Assembly: GCA_965206675.1 (NCBI GenBank)
Contig: CBDBKL010000005.1
Location: forward strand, 1-64,000
DNA length: 64,000 nt
Reading direction: 5' to 3'
Origin: CBDBKL01 sp965206675
GTDB taxonomy: Bacteria > Bdellovibrionota > Bdellovibrionia > Bdellovibrionales > JAKFYE01
Both the position numbers and the translations under genes were made by a program. The notes under the pieces are model-generated. The model did not search any database. It saw only the letters and a program-made list of their open reading frames with translations, and was not told the origin of the DNA. Positions within the stretch are counted from its first letter, which is position 1. The number at the start of each line of letters is the position of its first letter. This document shows, piece by piece, positions 1 through 8,551 of the stretch.

Positions 1-1
1 T

Positions 2-244
2 GCTCCAGGTGGCGAATTTTCCCAAGCACCAGTACAACAGGCTATAGCTACACACAACGTTCCAGTTATAAGAGAGTTTCTTGCAAATAACCGAGTCGAT
101 ATAAATGCGACAGATATGGATGGAGATACAGTCTTGGATTGGGCCATAATAGCAGGTAACCCTGAAATTATAGAAGAACTTATCAGTAGAGGTGCTAAGA
201 CTAATGGAGGGGGACAGCAAGAGTGGTTGTTCAATATACAATAA
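2..244 (+). CDS. Ankyrin-repeat protein, C-terminal part (runs off left edge)
   Basis: The frame is open from base 2 to a TAA at 242-244 and encodes about 80 residues. It reads as the end of an ankyrin-repeat protein. The tract around VDINATDMDGDTVLDWAIIAG is the turn and first helix of a repeat, and it is followed by the second helix NPEIIEELISRGAK. The terminal motif closely resembles those of the other ankyrin genes in this window. Ankyrin repeats mediate protein-protein contacts. Nothing visible gives the partner or the location in the cell, and the N-terminus with any signal peptide lies outside the window. Confidence 0.75.
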   Translation, partial: APGGEFSQAPVQQAIATHNVPVIREFLANNRVDINATDMDGDTVLDWAIIAGNPEIIEELISRGAKTNGGGQQEWLFNIQ

Positions 245-365
245 TTTAGAAATACAAGAAGGGCCAGCTATAGGGCGGCACTTGTATTAAAATAAGACAC
301 ATCTTTTAAAAGCCTCGATCTTTCCAGTAACTTTCAGTTACACTGATATAAAGGGGGAGCTTCCT

Positions 366-443
366 ATGTGTCCTATTTTTCTTTTATTTCTCATTGCTTT
401 AGTTCTCTCCCTTGTGTTCTTAGAAACATTAGAAGGACGTTGA
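366..443 (+). CDS. Possible 25-residue single-helix peptide
   Basis: An ATG at 366 opens a 25-codon frame that ends in TGA. A good Shine-Dalgarno-like AGGGGGAG lies about seven bases upstream. The product starts MCPIFLLFLIALVLSLVF, which would form one membrane helix, and ends in the short charged tail LETLEGR. It lies between the ankyrin gene and the convergent birA gene. The combination of ribosome site and hydrophobic helix is suggestive, but a frame this short can arise by chance. No function is proposed. Confidence 0.3.
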   Translation: MCPIFLLFLIALVLSLVFLETLEGR

Positions 444-448
444 GCCAT

Positions 449-1162
449 TTATAACGAAGACCACTTTGTTATTACACCAGATTTTGAAACAAGAGAACCA
501 TCACTCTCTACAGCCGTATAAGTTTCTTTACCAAATTGATTGAGAGCTTCTAACAAAGAGGTGCGGTCCGTGGGCTCTAACTCCCTCTCGGTACATTTTC
601 CCAAAGCCCAAGTCAGTTCTGCCAATAAAGTATCTAAAAACTTAAACCAACTTTTCGCACTGACAGGAAAACTTTCTTCAAGATAGCCAGCCCCTTCCAC
701 CTCAGGCCGAGCCAGCACATTCATCCCTAAACCAATGATAATTTTGTGGTTGTCTCCTTGGCTTACAGTTTCAATGAGTAACCCAGCAATCTTTTTCCCC
801 TTTAGATAAATGTCATTTGGTGGTTTCAGTGCGTAATCAAGATCTGGCCAAGTGACTTTTAAGGTTTTATATAATCCTAACCCCATCAGAGGTGAAGTTA
901 TGGGTTGGGGAGGGCTTTTTAAAGGGAAACACCAAGAAGATTGTAAAGATGTTCCTTCTGGAGGACTAACCCATGTGGCTCCTCCTCTTCCTCTTCCCCG
1001 TGTTTGATAACTGGTAAAAACTAAAAAAGGTTCTTCATTTTCTTTTAAAATGTCTTTTGCAATGTCATTTGTGCTCGTTGTTTCTTCCAAGTAGCGAAAA
1101 TGAAAGTTTGTTGTTTTAAGCCACTTTTCTGTCCACTCTTTTAACTTCACTTTATTTTCCAT
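449..1162 (-). CDS. birA: Biotin--[acetyl-CoA-carboxylase] ligase (BirA, no repressor domain)
   Basis: This is biotin protein ligase, which activates biotin with ATP and attaches it to the biotin carboxyl carrier protein. The N-terminal half has the family motifs TSTNDIA, GRGRGGATW (the biotinyl-AMP loop) and KPPNDIY followed by KKIAGLLIET. No helix-turn-helix domain precedes them, so this is a group I enzyme that should not act as the bio repressor. The ATG at 1162 lies one base past the nadC stop and is preferred. A TTG nine bases upstream, inside nadC, is also possible. birA is very probably co-transcribed with nadC. Confidence 0.93.
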   Translation of the reverse strand: MENKVKLKEWTEKWLKTTNFHFRYLEETTSTNDIAKDILKENEEPFLVFTSYQTRGRGRGGATWVSPPEGTSLQSSWCFPLKSPPQPITSPLMGLGLYKTLKVTWPDLDYALKPPNDIYLKGKKIAGLLIETVSQGDNHKIIIGLGMNVLARPEVEGAGYLEESFPVSAKSWFKFLDTLLAELTWALGKCTERELEPTDRTSLLEALNQFGKETYTAVESDGSLVSKSGVITKWSSL

Positions 1163-1163
1163 T

Positions 1164-1967
1164 TCACTCAAAACTCATACTTATATCAGCAATTGGTGCA
1201 GAGTGGGTTATAGCTCCTACACTAATATAGTCCACTCCCAATTTTGCAATAGATTGCACTCTGTCTAAACTTATCTTTCCACTGACTTCAGTCTTTATAG
1301 AATCTGGAATGATACTCAAACATTTTTCAAGAGTCTCGTTATCCATGTTATCCAAAAGCAAATGGCCCACATTAAAATTTAAAGCCTCTTCAACATCGGA
1401 GACGCTTTTGACTTCTATAATAATATCTTTAGGAGAAGAGATTTTCTGTAGGGCCTGAGTTATGCCACCGACAGCTTTTATATGGTTATCTTTTATCATG
1501 ATTTTTTCACTCAAAGAAAGTCTATGATTAACTCCCCCTCCGTCTACCACTGCACGTTTTTCTAAAGCTCTCCAGCCAGGAAGAGTTTTTCGTGTATCAA
1601 GTATTTTGGTTCCTTGAATTTGACGAACATACTTATTGGTTAAAGTGGCAATTCCTGAAAGATGCCCTAGGAAATTTAAGGCAATGCGTTCACCCCTTAA
1701 CATAGCAGCAAGAGAGCCCTTTATAACGGCTATGTTTTGCCCAGAGAGAACAGGCTCTCCATCTTTAAAACGCCAAGAGCAATCAATGTCGGTATTAAAA
1801 TGCTTCAGCGTTTGTTCAAAGGGAGAGGTTCCAGAGAGGATCATATCTTGTTTGGCAATGAGTCGCGCACGACCATTTTTGCTTTCAAGACTTAAAGCCT
1901 CTGTCGTGATGTCTCCATCCGGTAAATCTTCTTCAATTGCCATTTCAATAAGTTTTTGAATACTCAA
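1164..1967 (-). CDS. nadC: Nicotinate-nucleotide pyrophosphorylase (carboxylating)
   Basis: Quinolinate phosphoribosyltransferase converts quinolinate and PRPP to nicotinate mononucleotide in NAD synthesis. Family signatures are visible in order: the N-terminal EDLPDGDITTEA, the LNFLGHLSGIAT helix, the PRPP and quinolinate-binding TRKTLPGWR, GGGVNHR, IKDNH, and the C-terminal GVDYISVGAITHS. The length of 267 residues is normal. The start is a TTG preceded by an AGGA ribosome site; no in-frame ATG fits. It is the first gene of a nadC-birA pair. No nadA or nadB is present in the window. Confidence 0.95.
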   Translation of the reverse strand: MSIQKLIEMAIEEDLPDGDITTEALSLESKNGRARLIAKQDMILSGTSPFEQTLKHFNTDIDCSWRFKDGEPVLSGQNIAVIKGSLAAMLRGERIALNFLGHLSGIATLTNKYVRQIQGTKILDTRKTLPGWRALEKRAVVDGGGVNHRLSLSEKIMIKDNHIKAVGGITQALQKISSPKDIIIEVKSVSDVEEALNFNVGHLLLDNMDNETLEKCLSIIPDSIKTEVSGKISLDRVQSIAKLGVDYISVGAITHSAPIADISMSFE

Positions 1968-1982
1968 TATGGATCCTAATAA

Positions 1983-3269
1983 TTATTTATCGTCGTCATT
2001 AAGAAGCCTATTTAATTCTTCACGAATAATGTTACTGGCCATGTCAGGAACAAGTTGCCATACAATTTTTTCTATAACTTCTCGACTTTGTTCGCCAAGG
2101 ATTTTTTTTAACTCCTCTTCGGAAAGTGGTTTTGAAGTTGACTTAACACCTTCATCGGGAGAAGGGTCTAATTGTTCTTTTGTATCTGGTTTATTTTTGC
2201 GAGTTGGCAAAACCTCAGTATCATCTAAAGAGGGTGATTTTTTATTATCAACGGGTTCAGAAAACCCAACTGTCATTTCATCAAAATCTACATTTTCTTC
2301 AGGAACATCAACTTTATAGTCCTTACTCTCTTCTTCTTCAGAAGTGTGATGTGAAATGGGAGGGGGTTGAGGCGCATCTTCTAATGGTGGTATTTCACCC
2401 AAATTGGTAAATTCATCCTTTTTCTCTTGAGAGGTGTCGTGTGAAGCGGGAGAAAGTTGGGATGTGTCTTCTAATGGTGGTATTCCACTGAGATTGGCAG
2501 AGTGCTCTTCTTTATGTGTCGAATCCTCTTTTTTCGCATCAGTACCTTGTATAGGGCTGGGGGATTCTTCTATTGATAAGTTTTCAAGCGGAGGAATTTC
2601 ATTAATATCAGCTTGAACAAAATCCTCTTTTTCTTCTTCAGGTTCTGGTAATTGACTTTCGTCCATCCCTGTTTCTGGCTCATTGTCTATAGACCATGTG
2701 ACATCTTTCGAACCAGAGGAGGGTTTTTCGTTTTGTTCGGGTTGGTTCGGCTCAACATCTGATAAAGATGTCACTTGTGTCGGGGCACCATCATCAGGAA
2801 GTTCAAAAAAATCACGGAAAGAATCTTCTTCCTCTCCCATTTCTTCATCCTCTTGGGTCGGTGTAGAATCTTCTGTTGTGGGGGGGGGGTGGGCAGGTTG
2901 GGAGTTGGAAGTTTTAACATGTTCTTTTACAATTTTTTGAAGTTGCTCTTTATCGAAGGGTTTTCTTAAATGAGCAACAGCACCGCTATCTGTTGCCTTT
3001 TTCTCATTAAAGTTCATAAATTCACTCCATAGCAGCACAACAGGTAGATCATTCCGAAAGTTTTTTAACTCTTCAGCCACTTCATATCCTGATTTTTCCC
3101 GGAGCATGATATCTGAAAAAACAATGTCTGGTTTAAAGGACTCTATGACATTAGTGACATCAATACCTGTGCTCATGGTTTTTACACTCGCACCATAATC
3201 TTGAAGCGACATCTCTATTGCTCTCTTGATAGTATCGCTATTATCAATTAATAAGACGCGTAAAGACAT
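1983..3269 (-). CDS. Receiver-domain protein with long acidic repeat linker
   Basis: Residues 1-115 form a response-regulator receiver domain, with D9, the phospho-acceptor D53 in FSDIML, and K103 in LRKPFD. N10 replaces the usual second acidic residue. A linker of about 270 residues follows, rich in Glu, Asp, Ser and Pro, with three IPPLE motifs at 225, 263 and 293. The C-terminal 45 residues (EELKKILGEQSREVIEKI and onward) form an amphipathic helical module of a type seen on receiver proteins of deltaproteobacteria and Bdellovibrio. There is no DNA-binding or enzymatic output domain, so signalling is probably by protein contact. No partner kinase is adjacent. It lies upstream of nadC on the same strand, 15 bases away. 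Confidence 0.8.
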   Translation of the reverse strand: MSLRVLLIDNSDTIKRAIEMSLQDYGASVKTMSTGIDVTNVIESFKPDIVFSDIMLREKSGYEVAEELKNFRNDLPVVLLWSEFMNFNEKKATDSGAVAHLRKPFDKEQLQKIVKEHVKTSNSQPAHPPPTTEDSTPTQEDEEMGEEEDSFRDFFELPDDGAPTQVTSLSDVEPNQPEQNEKPSSGSKDVTWSIDNEPETGMDESQLPEPEEEKEDFVQADINEIPPLENLSIEESPSPIQGTDAKKEDSTHKEEHSANLSGIPPLEDTSQLSPASHDTSQEKKDEFTNLGEIPPLEDAPQPPPISHHTSEEEESKDYKVDVPEENVDFDEMTVGFSEPVDNKKSPSLDDTEVLPTRKNKPDTKEQLDPSPDEGVKSTSKPLSEEELKKILGEQSREVIEKIVWQLVPDMASNIIREELNRLLNDDDK

Positions 3270-3357
3270 ACTTGCAGTAAACGCCTTTTGATAAATTGAG
3301 TCAAGTGAAGAGAAAATACGATGCCTTTTAAATGTTTCTACCTATATAATTTCTTTT

Positions 3358-4443
3358 ATGCTCAGTACTCTTGATCGCTATATCTTAAAATACTTTACTC
3401 TCTACTTTTTTGGCACTTTGGCTTTGATTTTAGTTCTCATCGTTGTCATTGATACCTTGTCTTTGATGACCTATAACCAAGTCGATTTATTCACCGTTCT
3501 CAAATATCAAATTTATGGCCTACCCCTTTGGGGTTATCAAATGTTCCCTTTTATTTGCCTTTTCGGCACTGTTCTATCGTTGTCTTATTTGAATAAAGAA
3601 AATGAAATTGTAGCCGCTATGTCATTAGGGGTTTCTATTAAAAGAATTGAAAGAGGGATTGTAGGCCTAGTGTTACTTTTTTCAGTTTTTGTTTTTTTTG
3701 CCCATAATCAACTGGGACATTTTTTTGAACAGAAACGAAGATATATCTATTATGTTCAAATAAAAAATAAGCCCCAACTGTATTCAACAACAAAAAAGGG
3801 TAGAATTTGGTACCGTTCAAAAAACACTCTGTTCAGTGTGCAGTCTATGAATAAAGAAGATTCGTCCTTGCACGGTTTGACCATGTATACATTCGGTTCC
3901 CATTGGAAATTGTCACAAATCATCACGGCTAAGCGTGTAAATGTACAAGGTAAGAAGTGGCATCTCCTGGGAGGTAAAATCCAACACATAGGAAAGGGTT
4001 TCGAAGCGTTTGAAGAGACAATCATGGAAATGCCTGAAGGTAGTATTGACTTTTCTGTTGGTCAAAAGGTGGCAGGAACACTGCCTCTTGGGGAGCTGGG
4101 AGCCTTTATTAAGAAAAATCAAAACTCAGGGATAGACACAACGCGGTATGAGGTGGATTACCATGCACGGTTGGGTTTTGCTTTTGCTCCTCTTATTATG
4201 GTTTTACTGGGGGCTCCTTTTTCTATGCGATTTTCTCAAGATATGTTGAAGGGTTTTGCCGTTAGTCTTTTCTTTGCGATTTTGTATTGGTTAGCTTATC
4301 GGTCGGGGCTTGTTTTGGGAAGGAGTGGGCATATATCTCCTCTTCTGGCGGCATGGTCAACCAATGGAATTGTTGTATTTGGCTTTTTACTTTTCGGATT
4401 GGGGAAAATGTTAAAAATTCATTTGGTAAACTACAGGATATGA
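3358..4443 (+). CDS. LptF/LptG family permease (YjgP/YjgQ)
   Basis: This is a 361-residue membrane protein with the layout of LPS exporter permeases. Three N-terminal helices (from DRYILKYFTLYFFGTLALIL) are followed by a periplasmic jellyroll-like region at about 120-255 and three C-terminal helices (from FAFAPLIMVLLGAPFSMRF). The N-terminal DRYILKYF and the LGAPFSMR helix are typical of the family. In the known system LptF and LptG work with the ATPase LptB to extract lipopolysaccharide from the inner membrane. Only one of the pair is present here, and I cannot say which. It is transcribed divergently from the receiver gene. The ribosome site is weak. Confidence 0.87.
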   Translation: MLSTLDRYILKYFTLYFFGTLALILVLIVVIDTLSLMTYNQVDLFTVLKYQIYGLPLWGYQMFPFICLFGTVLSLSYLNKENEIVAAMSLGVSIKRIERGIVGLVLLFSVFVFFAHNQLGHFFEQKRRYIYYVQIKNKPQLYSTTKKGRIWYRSKNTLFSVQSMNKEDSSLHGLTMYTFGSHWKLSQIITAKRVNVQGKKWHLLGGKIQHIGKGFEAFEETIMEMPEGSIDFSVGQKVAGTLPLGELGAFIKKNQNSGIDTTRYEVDYHARLGFAFAPLIMVLLGAPFSMRFSQDMLKGFAVSLFFAILYWLAYRSGLVLGRSGHISPLLAAWSTNGIVVFGFLLFGLGKMLKIHLVNYRI

Positions 4444-4530
4444 AAAAAAGAGCCTCCGTAGGGGGTTTTGGACAAGATTTGAGACGAAATCTTTTGAATA
4501 AGGTAATTATATGCAAGATATGTTATGATG

Positions 4531-4587
4531 AGGGAGTGAGTGTTTGGGTGATTGCAACGAAGTAGATAACATCTTTTCAACAGCCCT
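4531..4587. repeat. Truncated copy of repeat family R1
   Basis: Read on the minus strand this stretch matches one end of the R1 repeats at 10.2 and 21.1 kb. It carries a decayed terminal CTGTTGAAAAGATG, then TACTTCGTTGCAATCACCC, then AAACACTCACTCC. The other half of the element is missing. It sits in the gap between the LptF/G-type gene and def, close to the def start, so the def leader contains repeat-derived DNA. Confidence 0.75.
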
Positions 4588-4601
4588 AAATGAGGTAGAT
4601 G

Positions 4602-5222
4602 ATGTCAATGTTAGATATCTTAAAATACCCCGACCCTCGACTGAAACAAAAATCTGTTTCTGTCGAGCAGGTCACTGAGGAGCTAAAGACCTTTGCTGAA
4701 GATATGTTAGAAACGATGTATGCTTCTGGAGGCATTGGGTTGGCAGCACCTCAAGTGGATAAAAGAATCAATCTCATTGTTATTGATACACGATTTAGAG
4801 ATGAAAATGGGGAGATACAGAAGGAGCATTTAACACCTCTTGAAGCCCAAGTGGAATTTCCTCTCGTGTTATTTAATCCTGAAATTCAAGTGAAAAAGGG
4901 TGAGACATCTTTTCAGGAGGGTTGCCTCAGTCTTCCTGGCTATGTAGAGCTTGTCGATCGCGCTGAGTATGTGGAAGTGACGGCTCTGAATAAAAATGGA
5001 GAACCCTTTACGATTAAAACAGATGGATTATTAGCTATTTGCTTACAGCATGAAATGGATCATCTTGAGGGAAAACTATTTATAGATCGTATTAGTTTTA
5101 TGAAATCAGATCGTCTTAAAAAGAAAATCAAAAAATTGGGTTATCCTGAAATCCCCATAAAAGATAGGGAAGATCGATCTCAAGTGTATTTTAATCAATT
5201 GAGATCAGAATCTAATGAATGA
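4602..5222 (+). CDS. def: Peptide deformylase
   Basis: This enzyme removes the formyl group from the N-terminal methionine of new proteins. All three metal-site motifs are intact: GIGLAAPQ, EGCLSLPG (metal-binding Cys) and QHEMDHLEG (the HExxH site). The length of about 206 residues is on the long side, with a lysine-rich C-terminal tail. Three ATGs lie close together at 4599, 4602 and 4608; the GAGG at 4592 best serves 4602 or 4608. The stop overlaps the fmt start by four bases (ATGA), so the pair is translationally coupled. Fmt adds the group that Def later removes, which makes the pairing classical. Confidence 0.97.
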   Translation: MSMLDILKYPDPRLKQKSVSVEQVTEELKTFAEDMLETMYASGGIGLAAPQVDKRINLIVIDTRFRDENGEIQKEHLTPLEAQVEFPLVLFNPEIQVKKGETSFQEGCLSLPGYVELVDRAEYVEVTALNKNGEPFTIKTDGLLAICLQHEMDHLEGKLFIDRISFMKSDRLKKKIKKLGYPEIPIKDREDRSQVYFNQLRSESNE

Positions 5223-6154
5223 AATCACGCATTGTTTACCTAGGAACGCCTGACTTTGCTGTAGCTCCATTGGAGACACTTGCAAAAGATTCACATTTTG
5301 AAGTTGTTTGTGTCATAACACAACCTGATCGTCCACGAGATAGACATATGAAAGTACAGCCTTCTCCTGTTAAAGAGTGTGCTAAACGTCTTCACTTAAA
5401 TACTCGATCCATGGACTCTGTTGATAGAGAGGAAAAATATATACGTCAGTTAGGAGCAGATGCCGCTGTGGTTGTGGCGTTTGGACAGATTTTATCAAAA
5501 GACTTTTTGGATATTTTCCCTCAGGGGGTGGTGAATATTCATTCGAGTTTACTTCCCCGATGGAGAGGGGCTGCTCCTATGCAAAGGGCTCTAATGGCTG
5601 GGGACAATGTTACAGGAGTGAGTCTGCAAAAGGTCGTAGAGAAATTAGATGCAGGGGATGTCATAGGACAGAGAGAGATTCCTATTGATGAAGCTCTGGA
5701 TATATATACTCTCTATGAAGCCTTAAAACAAAAATCATGTGAACTTTTGTCTGTTGATTTTAAAGAGTATTTAAAAGGGGCTCTGTTGGCAAAACCTCAA
5801 GATGAAAAAAGTGTAACAATTGCTCGAAAAATTCGGAAAGAAGAGGGAGAGATTAATTGGTCTGAATCGGCAACACAAATTTGCAATCGTATAAGAGCCC
5901 TATTGATGTGGCCGGGAACATGGACTTATCGACAAGGTCGACGTTTAAAAATTTTGAAAGCTCGTCCTCTTAAAGGCTCTGATCAAAATTCTCCGGGGAC
6001 GGTGATATCTGTAAAAGATGGAAGTTTTATTGTGAGTTGTGGGGAGGGAGAGCTTGAAATCTTTAGTGTTCAACCTGAAAGTCGATCTGTGCAAGATGTG
6101 AAAAGCTACCTTCAGGGTTACCCATTACAAGAAGGCGATATATTTTCTAAGTAA
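5219..6154 (+). CDS. fmt: Methionyl-tRNA formyltransferase
   Basis: Fmt formylates the initiator Met-tRNA with 10-formyl-tetrahydrofolate. The N-terminal Rossmann-like formyltransferase domain shows VYLGTPDFAV and the catalytic stretch VNIHSSLLPRWRGAAPMQRA, then VSLQKVVEKLDAGDVIGQ. The C-terminal OB-like tRNA-binding domain follows (WSESATQICNRIRAL to the end). The length of 311 residues is normal. The gene overlaps def by four bases. About 70 bases separate it from rpe on the same strand. Confidence 0.97.
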   Translation: MKSRIVYLGTPDFAVAPLETLAKDSHFEVVCVITQPDRPRDRHMKVQPSPVKECAKRLHLNTRSMDSVDREEKYIRQLGADAAVVVAFGQILSKDFLDIFPQGVVNIHSSLLPRWRGAAPMQRALMAGDNVTGVSLQKVVEKLDAGDVIGQREIPIDEALDIYTLYEALKQKSCELLSVDFKEYLKGALLAKPQDEKSVTIARKIRKEEGEINWSESATQICNRIRALLMWPGTWTYRQGRRLKILKARPLKGSDQNSPGTVISVKDGSFIVSCGEGELEIFSVQPESRSVQDVKSYLQGYPLQEGDIFSK

Positions 6155-6225
6155 GCGGTATAACTTAGATTGACTAACTTAACTGTTGGGTTATTTTTAT
6201 AAAACTAAAAGCGAGAGAGTATTTT

Positions 6226-6879
6226 ATGAACCCACTTATTATTGCTCCCAGTCTTTTATCTTCTGATTTTGCCAATTTAGAATCAGAAATTCATCGTGTT
6301 TTAAAAGCTGGAGCTGATTGGATTCACTTGGATGTTATGGATGGTCACTTTGTGCCTAACTTGACATTTGGAGCCCCCGTTATAGCTAAATTACGAAAAG
6401 TTACAAAAGCCTACCTGGATGTGCACTTGATGATAGAGTCTCCTGAAAATTTACTTCAAGATTTTATTCAAGCTGGAGCTGATAATATAACTATTCATGT
6501 TGAAAGTACTCCAAATGTTCATCAATGTATGGATCAAATAAAGAAACATAATGTGCACTGTGGAGTGACATTAAGGCCAGAAACACCTATTGAAACTATT
6601 TTTCCTTTTATTGAAAAAGTTGATCTTATTCTCATTATGACTGTTAATCCGGGTGCCGGGGGTCAGAGTTTTATGGAAGATCAAGTTCAGAAAATAAAAG
6701 CTTTAAGAAAAGAAGCTGATCCTTCATTAAGAATTCAAGTTGATGGTGGTATTGATGAGCGGACAGCAAAGATATGCCGGGAAGCAGGTGCCGATACACT
6801 TGTTTCAGGAAGTTATATCTTTGGTCAAAATTATGCCGAAGCCATAAAAAAATTGCGAGAAGGAAAGCAAGAAATTTGA
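6226..6879 (+). CDS. rpe: Ribulose-phosphate 3-epimerase
   Basis: This enzyme interconverts ribulose 5-phosphate and xylulose 5-phosphate in the pentose phosphate pathway. It is a complete TIM barrel of 217 residues with APSLLSSDFANL, HLDVMDGHFVPNLTFG (metal and catalytic Asp), the HLMIESPE strand, VNPGAGGQSF and the phosphate-binding VDGGI. It follows def-fmt on the same strand, a common housekeeping neighbourhood, and precedes hutH by 48 bases. Confidence 0.97.
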   Translation: MNPLIIAPSLLSSDFANLESEIHRVLKAGADWIHLDVMDGHFVPNLTFGAPVIAKLRKVTKAYLDVHLMIESPENLLQDFIQAGADNITIHVESTPNVHQCMDQIKKHNVHCGVTLRPETPIETIFPFIEKVDLILIMTVNPGAGGQSFMEDQVQKIKALRKEADPSLRIQVDGGIDERTAKICREAGADTLVSGSYIFGQNYAEAIKKLREGKQEI

Positions 6880-6903
6880 CAAATTAAAGACAAGAATAAA
6901 GAT
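6876..6903 (+). promoter_or_regulatory. Possible promoter for hutHU
   Basis: A perfect TTGACA at 6876-6881 overlaps the end of rpe. After a spacer of 15-16 bases comes the imperfect -10 element TAAAGAT, just upstream of the hutH ribosome site. The -35 is good and the -10 is poor, so this is only a candidate start for separate hut transcription. Confidence 0.25.
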
Positions 6904-6927
6904 GGGTAAAAAATAAATGAGGAACAC

Positions 6928-8442
6928 GTGAAACTTGAGGGTAAAGAATTAAATTTAGAATCGGTATGGCATTTTGTGAATGGCGGAGAATCGTTAGAGC
7001 TATCTTCTTCTGCGAAAGAGAAGGTATCTCGTAGTAGGAAGTATATTCTCTCAAAGATAAAAGAACCTATTTATGGAGTGAATACCGGATTTGGAGCTTT
7101 AAGCTCTGTCTGTATTCCCCACGATCAACTTGAAGAACTACAAGTCAACATTATTCGCTCCCATAGCGTTGGTGTTGGAAAACCATTTTCAAAAAAAGAA
7201 ACACGAGCCATTATGTTACTACGAGCCAATGCTCTTGCGCGTGGACATAGCGGGATTCGTCCGGAAGTGATCGAAAAAATACTGGAGTATTTAAATAAAA
7301 ATGTTCTTCCAATTATTCCTCAACAAGGTAGTGTTGGAGCTAGTGGAGATTTAGCTCCGCTTTCTCACTTAGCATTGGCACTGATTGGAGAAGGAAAGGT
7401 TTGGTCAGAAAACACATCCGTTGAAACACAGACTGTGCTAAAAAAGAAAAATATAAAGCCATTGGTTTTAGAAGAAAAAGAGGGATTAAGTTTAATTAAT
7501 GGCTGTCAGGTGATGACGGCTATTGGATTACTTAATGCCTATCGCATTAGGGATTTGATTTGGCTTTCTGATATTGCAGGGAGTATGTCCTTAGAAGCTC
7601 TTCGTGGATCTAAAAAAGCTTTTGATCCTTTGATATCTTCAGTTCGTCCACATTCGGGAGAAATAAAAACAGCTAAAAATCTGTTGAAATGTTTAGGGCC
7701 TGTATCAGACATTGCTAAAAGTCATGAAGATTGTGACAAGGTTCAAGATGCTTATTCTTTAAGATGTATGCCTGCTGTGCATGGTGCAGTAAAAGATGCC
7801 TTAAGACATGCTGTGCATGTTTTAGAAACAGAAGCCAATTCCAGTACCGATAATCCTTTGGTTTTCTGTGAAGAAGATAAAATTTTATCCTGTGGTAATT
7901 TTCATGGCGCACCTGTGGCCTTTGTTTTGGATTATCTCAGTTTAACAGTAACGGGGCTTTCCAACATTTCAGAACGTCGTATTGAGAAATTGGTCAATCC
8001 CGAAATGAGCGAACTTCCAGCTTTTCTTATTGAAAAGAGTGGACTGCACAGTGGAATGATGATGGTTCATGTAGCGGCAGCTTCTCTTGTGAATGAAAAT
8101 AAAGTTCTCTCTCATCCTGCTTCAGTGGATAGTATTCCCACCTCTGCAAATAAGGAGGATCATGTCAGTATGGGCACAACGTCGTCCAGAAAACTTAGAA
8201 AAATTGTTGATAATGTAGAAAAAGTTATTGCTATGGAATTACTCTGCGCAGCTCAAGCTCTGGATTTTTTAAAACCTCTAAAACCCACGGCTGGTGTAAA
8301 GGCCGCCCATGAAAAGGTTCGTTCTTATGTGAGTTTTGCCCAAAAGGATCGTGTTTTTTCAGAAGATATAGAAATCATAAGGGAGAAACTTCCAGAGATT
8401 CTTCAAGCTGTAACATCTTCTATTGGAGACTTAGAATGGTAG
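6928..8442 (+). CDS. hutH: Histidine ammonia-lyase
   Basis: This enzyme deaminates histidine to urocanate, the first step of histidine degradation. The MIO prosthetic group forms from the Ala-Ser-Gly at residues 138-140 in GSVGASGDLAPLSH. Other family motifs are YGVNTGFGAL, the INGCQ loop, the NSSTDNPL stretch and GNFHGAPVA. Length is 504 residues, as usual. The start is GTG with GAGGA four bases upstream. hutU follows about 110 bases later. No hut repressor gene is visible. Confidence 0.97.
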   Translation: MKLEGKELNLESVWHFVNGGESLELSSSAKEKVSRSRKYILSKIKEPIYGVNTGFGALSSVCIPHDQLEELQVNIIRSHSVGVGKPFSKKETRAIMLLRANALARGHSGIRPEVIEKILEYLNKNVLPIIPQQGSVGASGDLAPLSHLALALIGEGKVWSENTSVETQTVLKKKNIKPLVLEEKEGLSLINGCQVMTAIGLLNAYRIRDLIWLSDIAGSMSLEALRGSKKAFDPLISSVRPHSGEIKTAKNLLKCLGPVSDIAKSHEDCDKVQDAYSLRCMPAVHGAVKDALRHAVHVLETEANSSTDNPLVFCEEDKILSCGNFHGAPVAFVLDYLSLTVTGLSNISERRIEKLVNPEMSELPAFLIEKSGLHSGMMMVHVAAASLVNENKVLSHPASVDSIPTSANKEDHVSMGTTSSRKLRKIVDNVEKVIAMELLCAAQALDFLKPLKPTAGVKAAHEKVRSYVSFAQKDRVFSEDIEIIREKLPEILQAVTSSIGDLEW

Positions 8443-8551
8443 GAGTATGGATCTTCATGTAAAGATCGTCTCGTCTTCGAATATATAAAGAATTGTCTTG
8501 ATAAAAAAAAGATTTTTAATAGATATTAGTAATCTTAAGAGGATGAGTTTT

